DNA of 64,000 nucleotides from Streptomyces sp. HB132. GTDB lineage: Bacteria; Actinomycetota; Actinomycetes; Streptomycetales; Streptomycetaceae. Positions 1 through 9,230 of this stretch are shown piece by piece. Position numbers and translations under genes: made by a program. Under the pieces are notes generated by a model. The model searched no databases and had not been told where the DNA came from. It saw nothing but the letters and a program-made list of their open reading frames with translations. Location of the stretch: assembly GCF_016909575.1 (NCBI RefSeq), contig NZ_JAFBGA010000001.1, forward strand, positions 434,001 through 498,000, written 5' to 3'. How positions within the stretch are numbered: the first letter of the stretch is position 1; every line of letters starts with the position of its first letter.

Positions 1-350
1 CCTACAAGCGTGCCGCCCTCAAGCGCCGTCACATCCGCGTCCGGAAGCACATCTCCGGTTCGCCCGAGCGTCCGCGCTTGGTTGTGACGCGTTCCAACCG
101 TCACATGGTCGCTCAGGTCATCGACGACATCGCGGGCCACACGCTCGCGTCGGCGTCGACCCTGGACGCGTCCATCCGCAGCGCGGACGGTGACAAGAGC
201 GCCCTGGCCAAGCAGGTCGGGGCCCTGGTCGCCGAGCGCGCCAAGGCCGCAGGCGTCGAGGCCGTCGTGTTTGACCGCGGTGGTAACCAGTACGCCGGGC
301 GGATTGCCGCTCTGGCTGACGCCGCCCGTGAAGCCGGACTGAAGTTCTAA
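1..350 (+). CDS. rplR: 50S ribosomal protein L18 (5' end cut by window)
   Basis: The open frame enters from the left edge (first full codon at position 3) and gives 115 residues ending in AREAGLKF. L18 binds 5S rRNA in the central protuberance of the 50S subunit. The usual actinobacterial length is about 127 residues, so roughly 12 N-terminal residues are missing. The motif [20 protein letters not shown] and the C-terminal [16 protein letters not shown] are typical L18. An internal ATG at 105 is not the start. It lies 47 bp before rpsE in the spc operon order L18-S5-L30-L15. Confidence 0.97.
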   Translation, partial: YKRAALKRRHIRVRKHISGSPERPRLVVTRSNRHMVAQVIDDIAGHTLASASTLDASIRSADGDKSALAKQVGALVAERAKAAGVEAVVFDRGGNQYAGRIAALADAAREAGLKF

Positions 351-397
351 GTTCCGGTTCCTACGCACAGCGGACGTAACAGAGAGAGGTAAATCCA

Positions 398-997
398 ATG
401 GCTGGACCCCAGCGCCGCGGAAGCGGTGCCGGTGGCGGCGAGCGGCGGGACCGGAAGGGCCGTGACGGCGGCGCAGCCGAGAAGACCGCGTACGTCGAGC
501 GTGTCGTCGCGATCAACCGCGTCGCCAAGGTTGTCAAGGGTGGTCGTCGCTTCAGCTTCACCGCGCTCGTCGTGGTGGGCGATGGTGACGGCAGCGTCGG
601 TGTCGGATACGGCAAGGCCAAGGAAGTTCCCGCGGCCATCGCCAAGGGCGTCGAAGAGGCCAAGAAGAGCTTCTTCAAGGTCCCGCGTATCCAGGGCACC
701 ATCCCTCACCCGATCCAGGGCGAGAAGGCTGCGGGCGTCGTCCTGCTCAAGCCTGCTTCCCCCGGTACCGGTGTGATCGCGGGTGGCCCGGTGCGCGCCG
801 TTCTGGAGTGCGCCGGCGTTCACGACATCCTGTCGAAGTCGCTCGGTTCTTCGAACCCGATCAACATCGTGCATGCGACCGTGGCGGCCCTCCAGGGCCT
901 GCAGCGTCCCGAGGAGATCGCGGCCCGCCGCGGTCTGCCCCTCGAGGACGTCGCCCCCGCGGCTCTGCTTCGTGCACGTGCGGGAGCGGGTGCGTAA
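398..997 (+). CDS. rpsE: 30S ribosomal protein S5
   Basis: 199 residues. S5 sits at the back of the 30S subunit and affects translational accuracy. The N-terminal half carries the double-stranded-RNA-binding fold ([19 protein letters not shown] and [15 protein letters not shown], about residues 48-87). The C-terminal half holds the S5 alpha/beta domain with [16 protein letters not shown] basic Gly/Arg-rich tail of about 25 residues precedes the fold, as in other actinobacteria. The ATG at 398 has a GAGAGG Shine-Dalgarno about 8 bases upstream. Its stop overlaps the next start by one base (TAATG), indicating translational coupling to rpmD. Confidence 0.98.
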   Translation: MAGPQRRGSGAGGGERRDRKGRDGGAAEKTAYVERVVAINRVAKVVKGGRRFSFTALVVVGDGDGSVGVGYGKAKEVPAAIAKGVEEAKKSFFKVPRIQGTIPHPIQGEKAAGVVLLKPASPGTGVIAGGPVRAVLECAGVHDILSKSLGSSNPINIVHATVAALQGLQRPEEIAARRGLPLEDVAPAALLRARAGAGA

Positions 998-1179
998 TGG
1001 CTCGCCTCAAGATCACGCAGACGAAGTCGTACATCGGCAGCAAGCAGAACCACCGCGACACCCTGCGTTCGCTCGGGCTCAAGCGCCTGAACGACTCGGT
1101 TGTCAAGGAGGACCGCCCCGAGTTCCGCGGAATGGTGCAGACCGTCCGCCACCTCGTGACGGTTGAGGAGGTTGACTGA
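997..1179 (+). CDS. rpmD: 50S ribosomal protein L30
   Basis: 60 residues beginning [14 protein letters not shown] and ending [11 protein letters not shown]30 is a small 50S surface protein. The ATG at 997 overlaps the rpsE stop by one base, and the stop at 1177-1179 lies one base before the rplO start codon. It is therefore tightly coupled on both sides. The length and the segment [11 protein letters not shown] are typical of the family. Confidence 0.97.
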   Translation: MARLKITQTKSYIGSKQNHRDTLRSLGLKRLNDSVVKEDRPEFRGMVQTVRHLVTVEEVD

Positions 1180-1180
1180 C

Positions 1181-1636
1181 ATGGCGGAGAACAGCCCGCT
1201 GAAGGCCCACAACCTCCGGCCTGCCCCGGGCGCCAAGACCGCCAAGACCCGTGTGGGTCGTGGTGAGGCGTCCAAGGGTAAGACCGCAGGCCGTGGTACC
1301 AAGGGTACGAAGGCTCGTTACCAGGTTCCGGAGCGCTTCGAGGGTGGCCAGATGCCCCTCCACATGCGTCTCCCGAAGCTCAAGGGCTTCAAGAACCCGT
1401 TCCGCACGGAGTACCAGGTCGTGAACCTGGACAAGCTCGCGACGCTCTACCCCGAGGGTGGAGAGGTCACGGTGGCCGACCTGGTCGCCAAGGGCGCCGT
1501 GCGTAACAACCACCTCGTCAAGGTCCTCGGACAGGGCGAGATCTCCGTGGCGCTGCAGGTTTCGGTTGACGCCGTCTCCGGCTCCGCCAAGGAGAAGATC
1601 GCCGCCGCGGGCGGCACCGTCACCGAACTCGTCTGA
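1181..1636 (+). CDS. rplO: 50S ribosomal protein L15
   Basis: 151 residues. L15 is an early assembly protein of the large subunit. The Gly/Lys-rich N-terminal extension (residues about 15-50, [18 protein letters not shown]) threads into rRNA. The globular domain carries [16 protein letters not shown] and a C-terminal [21 protein letters not shown] region. The ATG at 1181 is preferred over an upstream in-frame start at 1163 because it gives the family N-terminus [14 protein letters not shown] and follows the rpmD stop with the GAGG near 1166 as ribosome site. It is the last ribosomal gene before secY, with a hairpin following. Confidence 0.97.
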   Translation: MAENSPLKAHNLRPAPGAKTAKTRVGRGEASKGKTAGRGTKGTKARYQVPERFEGGQMPLHMRLPKLKGFKNPFRTEYQVVNLDKLATLYPEGGEVTVADLVAKGAVRNNHLVKVLGQGEISVALQVSVDAVSGSAKEKIAAAGGTVTELV

Positions 1637-1670
1637 GACAACTCGGACAGGACAGTGGCCTGAACACCCG

Positions 1671-1704
1671 ACCGGGGATGCCTCTCATTTGGGGCATCCC
1701 CGGT
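1671..1704 (+). terminator. Hairpin between rplO and secY
   Basis: Perfect 12-bp inverted repeat, ACCGGGGATGCC (1671-1682) and GGCATCCCCGGT (1693-1704), with a 10-nt loop and no long T run. It probably ends or attenuates ribosomal-protein transcription before secY. Partial read-through is possible because secY-adk still follow in the same direction. Confidence 0.7.
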
Positions 1705-1860
1705 TGGTCGTTCCTAGGGGGGCATGTCCGCCGGTAAGGTGGCGTGCGTTGTTGATGTGGTAAGCCCTGGGCAAGAGCCCGGGTTCCTTTGACTGTTACG
1801 TAACCGTCGATCCTCAAGACCGTCACCTCACGCTTTTGCGCGGGGGTCGCAGGAGGCACC

Positions 1861-3180
1861 GTGCTCACCGCGTTCGCCCGGGCGTTCAAGACGCCCGACC
1901 TGCGCAAGAAGCTGCTCTTCACGCTCGGCATCATCGTGCTCTATCGTCTCGGAGCGCACATTCCCGTACCGGGGGTGAGCTACGAGAACGTCCAGACCTG
2001 TGTTGACCAGGCCAGCAAGGGCAACAACAGCCTCTTCGGTCTGGTCAACATGTTCAGCGGTGGTGCACTGCTGCAGATCACGATCTTCGCGCTCGGCATC
2101 ATGCCGTACATCACGGCCAGCATCATTCTTCAGCTGCTGACCGTCGTCATCCCCCGGCTCGAAGCCCTCAAGAAGGAGGGGCAGTCGGGCACGGCCAAGA
2201 TCACGCAGTACACGCGTTATCTGACCGTGGCGCTGGCCATCCTCCAGGGCACCGGCCTGGTGGCGACCGCCCGCAGCGGCGCGCTGTTCAGCGGTTGCCC
2301 CGTCGCCGACCAGATCGTCCCGAACCAGTCGATCTTCACGACGATCGTCATGGTGATCACCATGACCGCCGGTACCGCCGCCGTCATGTGGCTCGGTGAG
2401 CTCATCACCGACCGCGGTATCGGCAACGGCATGTCGATCCTGATGTTCATCTCGATCGCCGCCAGCTTCCCCGGTGCCCTCTGGGCCATCAAGGAGAGCG
2501 GCAAGCTGGCCGACGGCTGGATCGAGTTCATCACGGTCATCCTCATCGGCTTCGTGATGGTGGGCCTCGTCGTCTTCGTCGAGCAGGCCCAGCGCCGCGT
2601 TCCGGTGCAGTACGCGAAGCGGATGATCGGGCGCCGGTCGTACGGTGGTACGTCCACTTACATCCCGCTGAAGGTGAACCAGGCGGGTGTGATTCCCGTC
2701 ATCTTCGCTTCTTCGCTGCTCTACATTCCTGCTCTAATCGTTCAGTTCTCCAACTCCACCTCGGGCTGGGCGACCTGGATTCAGGATCACTTCGTCAAGG
2801 GCGACCACCCGTACTACATCGCGACGTACTTCCTGTTGATCGTGTTCTTCGCATTCTTCTATGTGGCGATCTCGTTCAACCCCGAGGAAGTCGCCGACAA
2901 CATGAAGAAGTATGGTGGCTTCATCCCGGGTATCCGGGCAGGTCGACCTACTGCCGAGTATCTGAGCTACGTGCTCAACAGGATCACTTGGCCGGGATCG
3001 CTGTACCTGGGGTTGATCGCTCTCGTGCCGACGATGGCGTTGGCCGGCTTCGGCGGTGCGAACCAGAACTTCCCGTTCGGCGGGACGAGCATCCTGATCA
3101 TCGTGGGTGTGGGTCTGGAGACCGTGAAGCAGATCGAGAGTCAGCTCCAGCAGCGCAATTACGAAGGGTTCCTCCGCTGA
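1861..3180 (+). CDS. secY: Preprotein translocase subunit SecY
   Basis: 439 residues, the pore subunit of the Sec translocase in the plasma membrane. Ten hydrophobic segments are visible, with the N-terminus [21 protein letters not shown], the plug region near residues 60-75, and the conserved cytoplasmic loop [21 protein letters not shown] (two overlapping parts) around residues 245-265 that contacts ribosome and SecA. The GTG start at 1861 has a strong AGGAGG-type site 5-8 bases upstream. The 224-bp gap after rplO, with a hairpin, implies its own promoter; I could not place a convincing -10 there. The stop overlaps adk by one base. Confidence 0.98.
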   Translation: MLTAFARAFKTPDLRKKLLFTLGIIVLYRLGAHIPVPGVSYENVQTCVDQASKGNNSLFGLVNMFSGGALLQITIFALGIMPYITASIILQLLTVVIPRLEALKKEGQSGTAKITQYTRYLTVALAILQGTGLVATARSGALFSGCPVADQIVPNQSIFTTIVMVITMTAGTAAVMWLGELITDRGIGNGMSILMFISIAASFPGALWAIKESGKLADGWIEFITVILIGFVMVGLVVFVEQAQRRVPVQYAKRMIGRRSYGGTSTYIPLKVNQAGVIPVIFASSLLYIPALIVQFSNSTSGWATWIQDHFVKGDHPYYIATYFLLIVFFAFFYVAISFNPEEVADNMKKYGGFIPGIRAGRPTAEYLSYVLNRITWPGSLYLGLIALVPTMALAGFGGANQNFPFGGTSILIIVGVGLETVKQIESQLQQRNYEGFLR

Positions 3181-3839
3181 TGCGAATCGTCCTCGTCGGG
3201 CCGCCCGGTGCCGGCAAGGGAACGCAGGCCGCGTTCCTTGCCAAGAATCTTTCGATTCCGCACATCTCCACGGGCGACCTCTTCCGCGCCAACATCAGCC
3301 AGGGCACCGACCTTGGCAAGCAGGCCCGCGCTTACATGGACGCGGGACAGCTGGTGCCGGACGAAGTCACCATCGCGATGGCCAAGGACCGCATGTCCCA
3401 GCAGGACGCCGTGAACGGCTTTCTGCTGGACGGCTTCCCCCGCAATGTGGGGCAGGCCGCGGCGCTCGACACGATGCTCCTCAGCGAGGGCGTCAAGCTG
3501 GACGCGGTCCTCGACCTCGAGGTCCCCGAGGACGAGGTGGTCAAGCGCATCGCCGGCCGCCGTATCTGCCGTAACGACAGCGCGCACGTCTTCCACGTGA
3601 CGTACAACCCGCCGAAGAGCGAGGGCGTTTGCGACGCCTGTGGCGGCGAGCTGTACCAGCGGGACGACGACACCGAGGAGACGGTCCGTACCCGTCTCGA
3701 GGTCTACCACACGCAGACCGAGCCGATCATCGACTTCTACCGGGCCCAGGGCCTGGTCGTGACGATCTCCGCGCTCGGCAAGGTCACCGAGGTGACCGAG
3801 CGGGCCATGGAGGCCCTCAAGAAGTCCGACGAGGGCTGA
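3180..3839 (+). CDS. adk: Adenylate kinase
   Basis: 219 residues; it interconverts ATP + AMP and 2 ADP in the cytosol. The P-loop is [10 protein letters not shown] (residues 7-16), the AMP-binding parts are STGDLFR and LDGFPRN, and the LID contains [20 protein letters not shown] followed by CDACGG. The second Zn-type CxxC is present. In the first pair only one cysteine remains (CRND), so the LID has a C...C-x2-C arrangement rather than four cysteines. The ATG overlaps the secY stop (TGATG), matching the conserved secY-adk-map order. Confidence 0.97.
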   Translation: MRIVLVGPPGAGKGTQAAFLAKNLSIPHISTGDLFRANISQGTDLGKQARAYMDAGQLVPDEVTIAMAKDRMSQQDAVNGFLLDGFPRNVGQAAALDTMLLSEGVKLDAVLDLEVPEDEVVKRIAGRRICRNDSAHVFHVTYNPPKSEGVCDACGGELYQRDDDTEETVRTRLEVYHTQTEPIIDFYRAQGLVVTISALGKVTEVTERAMEALKKSDEG

Positions 3840-3862
3840 ACCCTCCGCTCCACCACTGCAGC

Positions 3863-3892
3863 CGGCCGCGGCGCCCTCGGGCGCCGCGGCCG
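3863..3892 (+). terminator. Hairpin after adk
   Basis: A 13-bp GC-only stem, CGGCCGCGGCGCC (3863-3875) and GGCGCCGCGGCCG (3880-3892), with a 4-nt loop, followed by ACTGTTTG. It is an intrinsic-terminator-like or attenuating hairpin between adk and map. Confidence 0.7.
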
Positions 3893-3960
3893 ACTGTTTG
3901 CGCCGTATCGTTGAGTACGGCTCCAACCGTTCCCCTTCGTACGCAGAGAGGCGCCCAGCG

Positions 3961-4797
3961 ATGGTGCAGATCAAGACCCCCGAGCAGATCGCGAAGATGC
4001 GCGAGGCGGGCCTCGTGGTCGCTGCCATTCACGCCGCCACGCGAGAGGCGGCCGTCCCCGGCGCCACCACGAAGGACCTCGACGAGGTCGCGCGCAAGGT
4101 GATCGCCGACCACGGCGCGAAGTCGAACTTCCTGGGCTACGGCGGATTCCCCGCGACCATCTGCACCTCGGTCAACGAGGTCGTGGTGCACGGCATCCCG
4201 GACGAGAAGACCGTCCTCAAGGACGGCGACATCATCTCGATCGACGCCGGCGCGATCATCGAGGGCTGGCACGGCGACGCGGCGTACACGGCCTTCGTGG
4301 GCACCGGTCACGCTCCGGAGCTCGTCGAGCTCTCCCGGGTGACGGAGGAGTCCATGTGGGCCGGGATCGCCGCGATGAAGCTGAACAACCGCCTCGTCGA
4401 CATCTCGAAGGCCATCGAGTCCTACATCCGCCGCCAGCCCCGCCCGGCGACCGGCAAGTACGGGATCATCGAGGACTACGGCGGCCACGGCATCGGCACC
4501 GAGATGCACATGGACCCGCACCTGCTGAACTACGTCTCGCGCAAGCGCGGCAAGGGCATCAAGCTCGTCCCGGGCGTCTGCCTGGCCATCGAGCCGATGG
4601 TCTCGCTGGGCACCGCGCAGACGAAGGTCCTGGCCGACGAGTGGACCGTCCTGACGACCGACGGCACCTGGTCCTCGCACTGGGAGCACTCGATCGCCCT
4701 CACGGAGCAGGGCCCGCTCGTCCTCACCTCTCCGGACTGCGGCCGCGCGAGGCTCGCCCAGTACGGGGTGGAGGCCGCGCCGGACCCGCTCGCGTGA
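3961..4797 (+). CDS. map: Methionine aminopeptidase, type I
   Basis: 278 residues; it removes the N-terminal Met from nascent proteins in the cytosol using two divalent metals. The metal ligands fit ISIDAGAIIEGWHGDAAYT (two Asp), GHGIGTEMHMDP (His) and the glutamates in CLAIEPMVS and near the C-terminus. There is no N-terminal zinc finger or SH3-type extension, so this is the compact form. The ATG at 3961 follows the AGAGAGG site at 3943-3949. A 63-bp upstream in-frame extension is unlikely. It is separated from adk by a hairpin and may have its own promoter. Confidence 0.96.
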   Translation: MVQIKTPEQIAKMREAGLVVAAIHAATREAAVPGATTKDLDEVARKVIADHGAKSNFLGYGGFPATICTSVNEVVVHGIPDEKTVLKDGDIISIDAGAIIEGWHGDAAYTAFVGTGHAPELVELSRVTEESMWAGIAAMKLNNRLVDISKAIESYIRRQPRPATGKYGIIEDYGGHGIGTEMHMDPHLLNYVSRKRGKGIKLVPGVCLAIEPMVSLGTAQTKVLADEWTVLTTDGTWSSHWEHSIALTEQGPLVLTSPDCGRARLAQYGVEAAPDPLA

Positions 4798-5007
4798 CGC
4801 ACGGCCCCGGCGGTCGCCCGGGCCGTCGGCAGGACTGTCCGGCTGATCCGTGTCTAAGGATCAGGGTTAGTGGGCAAACTTGACGGATTCGTCTTTTGGA
4901 GTCCGCTGACGTAGACTGACTCGTCGGCTCTCGTGCATCAGTGTGCCCGTATGTCTGTACACGGATGAGTGAGAGTCGATCAAGGTAGCCGATTCGAAGG
5001 GCGAAGC

Positions 5008-5229
5008 GTGGCCAAGAAGCAAGGTGCCATCGAAATTGAGGGCACCGTGATCGAGTCCCTCCCGAACGCCATGTTCAAGGTGGAACTCCAGAACGGTCAC
5101 AAGGTCCTCGCGCACATCAGCGGCAAGATGCGGATGCACTACATCCGTATCCTCCCGGATGACCGGGTCGTCGTGGAGCTTTCTCCGTACGACCTGACGC
5201 GTGGCCGGATCGTCTACCGCTACAAGTAG
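5008..5229 (+). CDS. infA: Translation initiation factor IF-1
   Basis: 73 residues, the exact IF-1 length, with an OB-fold ([52 protein letters not shown]). IF-1 occupies the A site of the 30S subunit during initiation. The GTG at 5008 (GTG GCC AAG AAG) is the start; an upstream ATG at 4969 adds 13 residues not seen in the family. The 210-bp leader contains TTGACG at 4880 and TAGACT at 4912, but their spacing (26 bp) does not make a normal promoter. Confidence 0.97.
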   Translation: MAKKQGAIEIEGTVIESLPNAMFKVELQNGHKVLAHISGKMRMHYIRILPDDRVVVELSPYDLTRGRIVYRYK

Positions 5230-5289
5230 ATCTTGCCGCCATCCCGCTTCGGCGTGGTGAGGGCACTGACCCGGAGAACCTGACATCCC

Positions 5290-5403
5290 ATGAAGGTCAA
5301 GCCGAGCGTCAAGAAGATCTGCGACAAGTGCAAGGTGATCCGCCGTCACGGCCGGGTCATGGTCATCTGCGACAACCTGCGCCACAAGCAGCGCCAGGGC
5401 TGA
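5290..5403 (+). CDS. rpmJ: 50S ribosomal protein L36 (zinc-binding form)
   Basis: 37 residues starting [16 protein letters not shown] and ending RHKQRQG. It keeps all four zinc ligands, Cys11, Cys14, Cys27 and His32, so this is the C+ paralogue. Many streptomycetes also encode a cysteine-free copy elsewhere that replaces it under zinc starvation. It lies 60 bp after infA and 195 bp before rpsM. Confidence 0.97.
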   Translation: MKVKPSVKKICDKCKVIRRHGRVMVICDNLRHKQRQG

Positions 5404-5598
5404 CGCACGACCGCCTGCATCTCGCAGTTCTTCGCGCGACGCACGTAAACGTACATACGCAGTGCCCGTCCAAGCTTCGGCTGACGACACCTCCGGCGGG
5501 GGCCGGGGACCCGGGCGTACCACTCACCCTCAGGGGTCGGGTCGGCGTTCGGGAGAGGTGCTGTGGAAGACCCCCGAAATAACAACTGGAGCCATTGA

Positions 5599-5979
5599 AT
5601 GGCACGCGTTTCAGGTGTTGACATCCCGCGCGAAAAGCGCGTGGAGGTTGCCCTCACCTACGTCTTCGGTATCGGGCGCACCCGGTCCAAGGAGATCCTC
5701 GCCGCCGCCGGCGTGAACCCCAATACGCGCGTTCGCGAACTGGCCGAAGAGGACCTGGTCAAGATCCGCGAGTACGTGGACGCCAACCTCCGCACCGAGG
5801 GTGACCTTCGCCGCGAGATCCAGGGCGACATCCGCCGCAAGATCGAGATCGGCTGCTACCAGGGCATCCGGCACCGTCGCGGTCTGCCGGTCCACGGTCA
5901 GCGCACCAGCACGAACGCGCGTACCCGCAAGGGCCCGCGTCGCGCCATCGCCGGTAAGAAGAAGCCGGGCAAGAAGTAG
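5599..5979 (+). CDS. rpsM: 30S ribosomal protein S13
   Basis: 126 residues. S13 lies in the 30S head and contacts S19, the P-site tRNA and the 50S bridge. The helix-two-turn-helix motif is in [21 protein letters not shown], and the basic tail [16 protein letters not shown] is typical. The ATG at 5599 follows CTGGAG 10 bases upstream. The 195-bp gap after rpmJ may hold an alpha-operon promoter or leader; it contains a G-rich stretch near 5500-5530 but no pair of promoter boxes I can defend. Confidence 0.97.
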   Translation: MARVSGVDIPREKRVEVALTYVFGIGRTRSKEILAAAGVNPNTRVRELAEEDLVKIREYVDANLRTEGDLRREIQGDIRRKIEIGCYQGIRHRRGLPVHGQRTSTNARTRKGPRRAIAGKKKPGKK

Positions 5980-6083
5980 TCCTCAGCGGACGTACTACGG
6001 GTGCCGGGTCACCGGACGCCCGTGGAAACCAGCGGTCTTCGCTGTAGGACCGATCACCTCCCCTCTCCATCTGGAGTCAAGAC

Positions 6084-6488
6084 ATGCCCCCCAAGGGTCG
6101 TCAGGGCGCAGCCAAGAAGGTGCGTCGCAAGGAAAAGAAGAACGTCGCTCACGGGCACGCCCACATCAAGAGCACGTTCAACAACACCATCGTCTCGATC
6201 ACGGACCCCTCGGGCAACGTGATCTCCTGGGCCTCCGCCGGTCACGTCGGCTTCAAGGGCTCGCGCAAGTCCACCCCCTTCGCCGCGCAGATGGCCGCCG
6301 AGTCGGCCGCCCGCCGCGCGCAGGAGCACGGCATGCGCAAGGTCGACGTCTTCGTCAAGGGTCCCGGCTCCGGCCGTGAGACCGCGATCCGTTCCCTCCA
6401 GGCCACGGGCCTCGAGGTCGGTTCGATCCAGGACGTCACCCCGACGCCGCACAACGGCTGCCGTCCGCCGAAGCGTCGCCGCGTCTGA
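6084..6488 (+). CDS. rpsK: 30S ribosomal protein S11
   Basis: 134 residues with the S11 core [20 protein letters not shown] and the C-terminal signature [18 protein letters not shown]11 forms part of the 30S platform at the E site. The ATG at 6084 has a CTGGAG site about 8 bases upstream. The 104-bp gap from rpsM is longer than usual for this operon. Confidence 0.97.
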   Translation: MPPKGRQGAAKKVRRKEKKNVAHGHAHIKSTFNNTIVSITDPSGNVISWASAGHVGFKGSRKSTPFAAQMAAESAARRAQEHGMRKVDVFVKGPGSGRETAIRSLQATGLEVGSIQDVTPTPHNGCRPPKRRRV

Positions 6489-6531
6489 TCCGCTACGGCC
6501 GGTGACGGCCGTGCGTCAGTAGCGTTTGATC

Positions 6532-6576
6532 CGGGCGGTACGTCCTTATCGGGGCGTACCGCCCGTATCCTTGTTT
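6532..6576 (+). terminator. Hairpin plus T-rich tail before rpoA
   Basis: An 11-bp perfect stem, CGGGCGGTACG (6532-6542) and CGTACCGCCCG (6555-6565), is followed by TATCCTTGTTTT. This is one of the few hairpins in the window with a true T-rich tail. It separates rpsK from rpoA, so rpoA probably relies on read-through plus its own promoter; TTGTTT (6571) and TAGTGG (6595) at 18-bp spacing are a weak candidate. Confidence 0.7.
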
Positions 6577-6625
6577 TATCTGTCGGGCATCAAATAGTGG
6601 GTGCCCACGACTGAAGGATCACCGC

Positions 6626-7648
6626 ATGCTTATCGCTCAGCGTCCGTCGCTGACCGAAGAGGTCGTCGACGAGTTCCGCTCCCGGTTCGTGATCGAGCCG
6701 CTGGAGCCGGGCTTCGGTTACACCCTCGGCAACTCCCTTCGCCGCACGCTCCTCTCCTCGATCCCCGGTGCCGCTGTCACCAGCATCCGGATCGACGGTG
6801 TCCTGCACGAGTTCACCACCGTGCCGGGCGTCAAGGAGGACGTGACCGACCTCATCCTCAACATCAAGCAGCTGGTCGTCTCCTCGGAGCACGACGAGCC
6901 TGTCGTGATGTACCTGCGCAAGCAGGGTCCCGGCCTGGTCACCGCTGCTGACATCGCCCCGCCGGCCGGTGTCGAGGTCCACAACCCGGACCTGGTCCTG
7001 GCCACGCTGAACGGCAAGGGCAAGCTGGAGATGGAGCTGACCGTCGAGCGCGGTCGCGGCTACGTCTCCGCCGTCCAGAACAAGCAGGTGGGCCAGGAGA
7101 TCGGCCGGATCCCGGTCGACTCCATCTACTCCCCGGTGCTCAAGGTCACGTACAAGGTCGAGGCGACCCGTGTCGAGCAGCGCACCGACTTCGACAAGCT
7201 GATCGTCGACGTCGAGACCAAGCAGGCCATGCGTCCCCGTGACGCCATGGCGTCGGCCGGTAAGACCCTGGTCGAGCTGTTCGGTCTGGCGCGCGAGCTC
7301 AACATCGACGCCGAGGGCATCGACATGGGCCCGTCCCCGACGGACGCCGCGCTCGCCGCCGATCTGGCGCTGCCGATCGAGGAGCTCGAGCTCACGGTCC
7401 GTTCGTACAACTGCCTCAAGCGCGAGGGCATCCACTCCGTGGGTGAGCTCGTGGCCCGCTCCGAGGCTGACCTGCTCGACATCCGCAACTTCGGCGCCAA
7501 GTCGATCGACGAGGTCAAGGCGAAGCTGGCCGGCATGGGCCTCGCGCTCAAGGACTCGCCTCCCGGCTTCGACCCGACCGCCGCCGCCGACGCCTTCGGC
7601 GCGGACGACGACGCGGACGCCGGTTTCGTGGAGACCGAGCAGTACTGA
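6626..7648 (+). CDS. rpoA: RNA polymerase alpha subunit
   Basis: 340 residues. The N-terminal dimerisation domain (about 1-230) contains [23 protein letters not shown] split across the conserved R45-type region. After a linker, the C-terminal domain (about 250-315) has the DNA- and activator-binding helix-hairpin-helix segments [20 protein letters not shown] and [14 protein letters not shown]. An acidic tail follows. The ATG at 6626 gives the standard actinobacterial N-terminus [12 protein letters not shown]. Confidence 0.98.
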   Translation: MLIAQRPSLTEEVVDEFRSRFVIEPLEPGFGYTLGNSLRRTLLSSIPGAAVTSIRIDGVLHEFTTVPGVKEDVTDLILNIKQLVVSSEHDEPVVMYLRKQGPGLVTAADIAPPAGVEVHNPDLVLATLNGKGKLEMELTVERGRGYVSAVQNKQVGQEIGRIPVDSIYSPVLKVTYKVEATRVEQRTDFDKLIVDVETKQAMRPRDAMASAGKTLVELFGLARELNIDAEGIDMGPSPTDAALAADLALPIEELELTVRSYNCLKREGIHSVGELVARSEADLLDIRNFGAKSIDEVKAKLAGMGLALKDSPPGFDPTAAADAFGADDDADAGFVETEQY

Positions 7649-7790
7649 TCCGTTTCCCGGCCCGGGGCGACCGCTGACGCGGGGGCCCGGGGCCGGTCTC
7701 GGACCATGAAGGACTTCCGTGGGGCGGCCGCCTCGCGGGAACTGACACCGGTACCTGATACGGCCGGTGCAGCACACAAGGAGAAACACC

Positions 7791-8297
7791 ATGCCTCAGC
7801 CCGCCAAGGGTGCCCGTCTGGGCGGCAGCGCTGCGCACGAGAAGCTTCTTCTCATCAACCTCGCGAAGTCGCTGTTCGAGCACGGCCGCATCACCACGAC
7901 CGAGGCCAAGGCCCGCCGCCTGCGTCCGGTCGCCGAGCGTTTCATCACCAAGGCGAAGAAGGGCGACATCCACAACCGTCGCCTGGTGCTGCAGTCGATC
8001 ACGGACAAGAGCATCGTGCACACGCTCTTCACCGAGATCGCCCCGCGGTACGAGAACCGCCCCGGTGGTTACACCCGCATCACCAAGATCGGCAACCGTC
8101 GTGGCGACAACGCCCCGATGGCCGTCATCGAGCTCGTCGAGGCCCTGACCGTGGCGCAGGCCGCCACCGGTGAGGCCGAGGCAGCCACGAAGCGCGCCGT
8201 GAAGGAAGACGCCCTCAAGAAGGACGAGGCTCCGGCCGAGACCGTCGAGGACGCCAAGCCGGCCGACGCCGCCGCTGAGGAGTCCAAGGACGCCTGA
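7791..8297 (+). CDS. rplQ: 50S ribosomal protein L17
   Basis: 168 residues: a conserved L17 core (about 1-120, [38 protein letters not shown]) and a 45-residue acidic/Ala-rich C-terminal extension seen in streptomycetes. L17 lies near the exit tunnel. The ATG at 7791 follows AAGGAG at the normal distance; an in-frame start 24 bp upstream gives a non-family N-terminus. It is the last gene of the alpha operon, with a terminator downstream. Confidence 0.97.
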   Translation: MPQPAKGARLGGSAAHEKLLLINLAKSLFEHGRITTTEAKARRLRPVAERFITKAKKGDIHNRRLVLQSITDKSIVHTLFTEIAPRYENRPGGYTRITKIGNRRGDNAPMAVIELVEALTVAQAATGEAEAATKRAVKEDALKKDEAPAETVEDAKPADAAAEESKDA

Positions 8298-8315
8298 GCG
8301 TTCTGAGACCCAGGT

Positions 8316-8361
8316 ACGGGCCCGCATCTCCCTTCGGGGCGGTGCGGGCCCGTTCTGTTTT
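8316..8361 (+). terminator. Terminator after rplQ
   Basis: An 11-bp perfect stem, ACGGGCCCGCA (8316-8326) and TGCGGGCCCGT (8343-8353), is followed by TCTGTTTT. The T-rich tail supports Rho-independent termination of the alpha operon just before truA. Confidence 0.8.
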
Positions 8362-8375
8362 GAGAGGATCAGCGG

Positions 8376-9230
8376 GTGAGTGACGAGGCAGAGCCCGGTT
8401 TCGTACGGGTACGGCTGGACCTTTCCTACGACGGCAAGGACTTCTCCGGCTGGGCGAAGCAGACCAGCAGGCGCACCGTGCAGGGCGAGATCGAGGACGC
8501 ACTGCGCACCGTGACGCGGTCGTCGGTGACGTACGGCCTGACGGTCGCCGGACGCACCGATGCCGGGGTGCACGCGCGCGGGCAGGTGGCGCACGTCGAC
8601 CTGCCCGCCGAGGTGTGGGCCGAGCACGAGGAGAAGCTGCTGCGGCGGATGGCGGGGCGCCTGCCGCCGGACGTACGGATCTGGCGGGCGGCGAAGGCCC
8701 CGGCGGGGTTCAACGCGCGCTTCTCCGCGCTGTGGCGGCGTTACGCGTACCGGGTGGGGGACCGGCCGGGCGGGGTGGACCCGCTGCTCCGGGGCCATGT
8801 GCTCTGGCACGACCGGCCGTTGGACCAGGACGCGATGAACGAGGCGGCCGCCCTCATGGTGGGGGAGCACGACTTCGCGGCGTACTGCAAGAAGCGTGAG
8901 GGTGCCACGACGATCCGTACGCTGCAGAAGCTCCACTGGGTGCGTGACGCGGAGTCCGGTGTGCTGACGGCGACCGTGCAGGCCGACGCGTTCTGCCACA
9001 ACATGGTGCGGGCATTGATGGGCGCTGCGCTGTTCGTGGGCGACGGGCGCCGGCCCGTCGCGTGGCCGGCCGAGGTGCTGGCGGCGAAGGTGCGGGACCC
9101 GGGGGTGCACGTGGTGCGGCCGCACGGGCTGACGCTGGAGGAAGTGGCCTACCCGGCGGACGGGTTGCTGGCGGCCAGGGCAGTGGAGGCCCGCAACGTC
9201 AGGACGTTGCCGGGGGCGGGGTGCTGCTGA
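8376..9230 (+). CDS. truA: tRNA pseudouridine(38-40) synthase TruA
   Basis: 284 residues; it converts uridines 38-40 of the anticodon stem to pseudouridine. The catalytic aspartate is in [15 protein letters not shown] (about residues 56-70), with [10 protein letters not shown] and [15 protein letters not shown] supporting the fold. The GTG at 8376 follows GAGAGGA. The 3' end overlaps the convergent minus-strand gene at 9199 by 32 bp. The usual rplQ-truA adjacency of actinobacteria is kept, although a terminator lies between them. Confidence 0.96.
   Translation: MSDEAEPGFVRVRLDLSYDGKDFSGWAKQTSRRTVQGEIEDALRTVTRSSVTYGLTVAGRTDAGVHARGQVAHVDLPAEVWAEHEEKLLRRMAGRLPPDVRIWRAAKAPAGFNARFSALWRRYAYRVGDRPGGVDPLLRGHVLWHDRPLDQDAMNEAAALMVGEHDFAAYCKKREGATTIRTLQKLHWVRDAESGVLTATVQADAFCHNMVRALMGAALFVGDGRRPVAWPAEVLAAKVRDPGVHVVRPHGLTLEEVAYPADGLLAARAVEARNVRTLPGAGCC

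Noticed and set aside
4880..4917. infA promoter from TTGACG and TAGACT
   Set aside because: The spacing is 26 bp, far from 17-18 bp, so the two boxes do not form one promoter.
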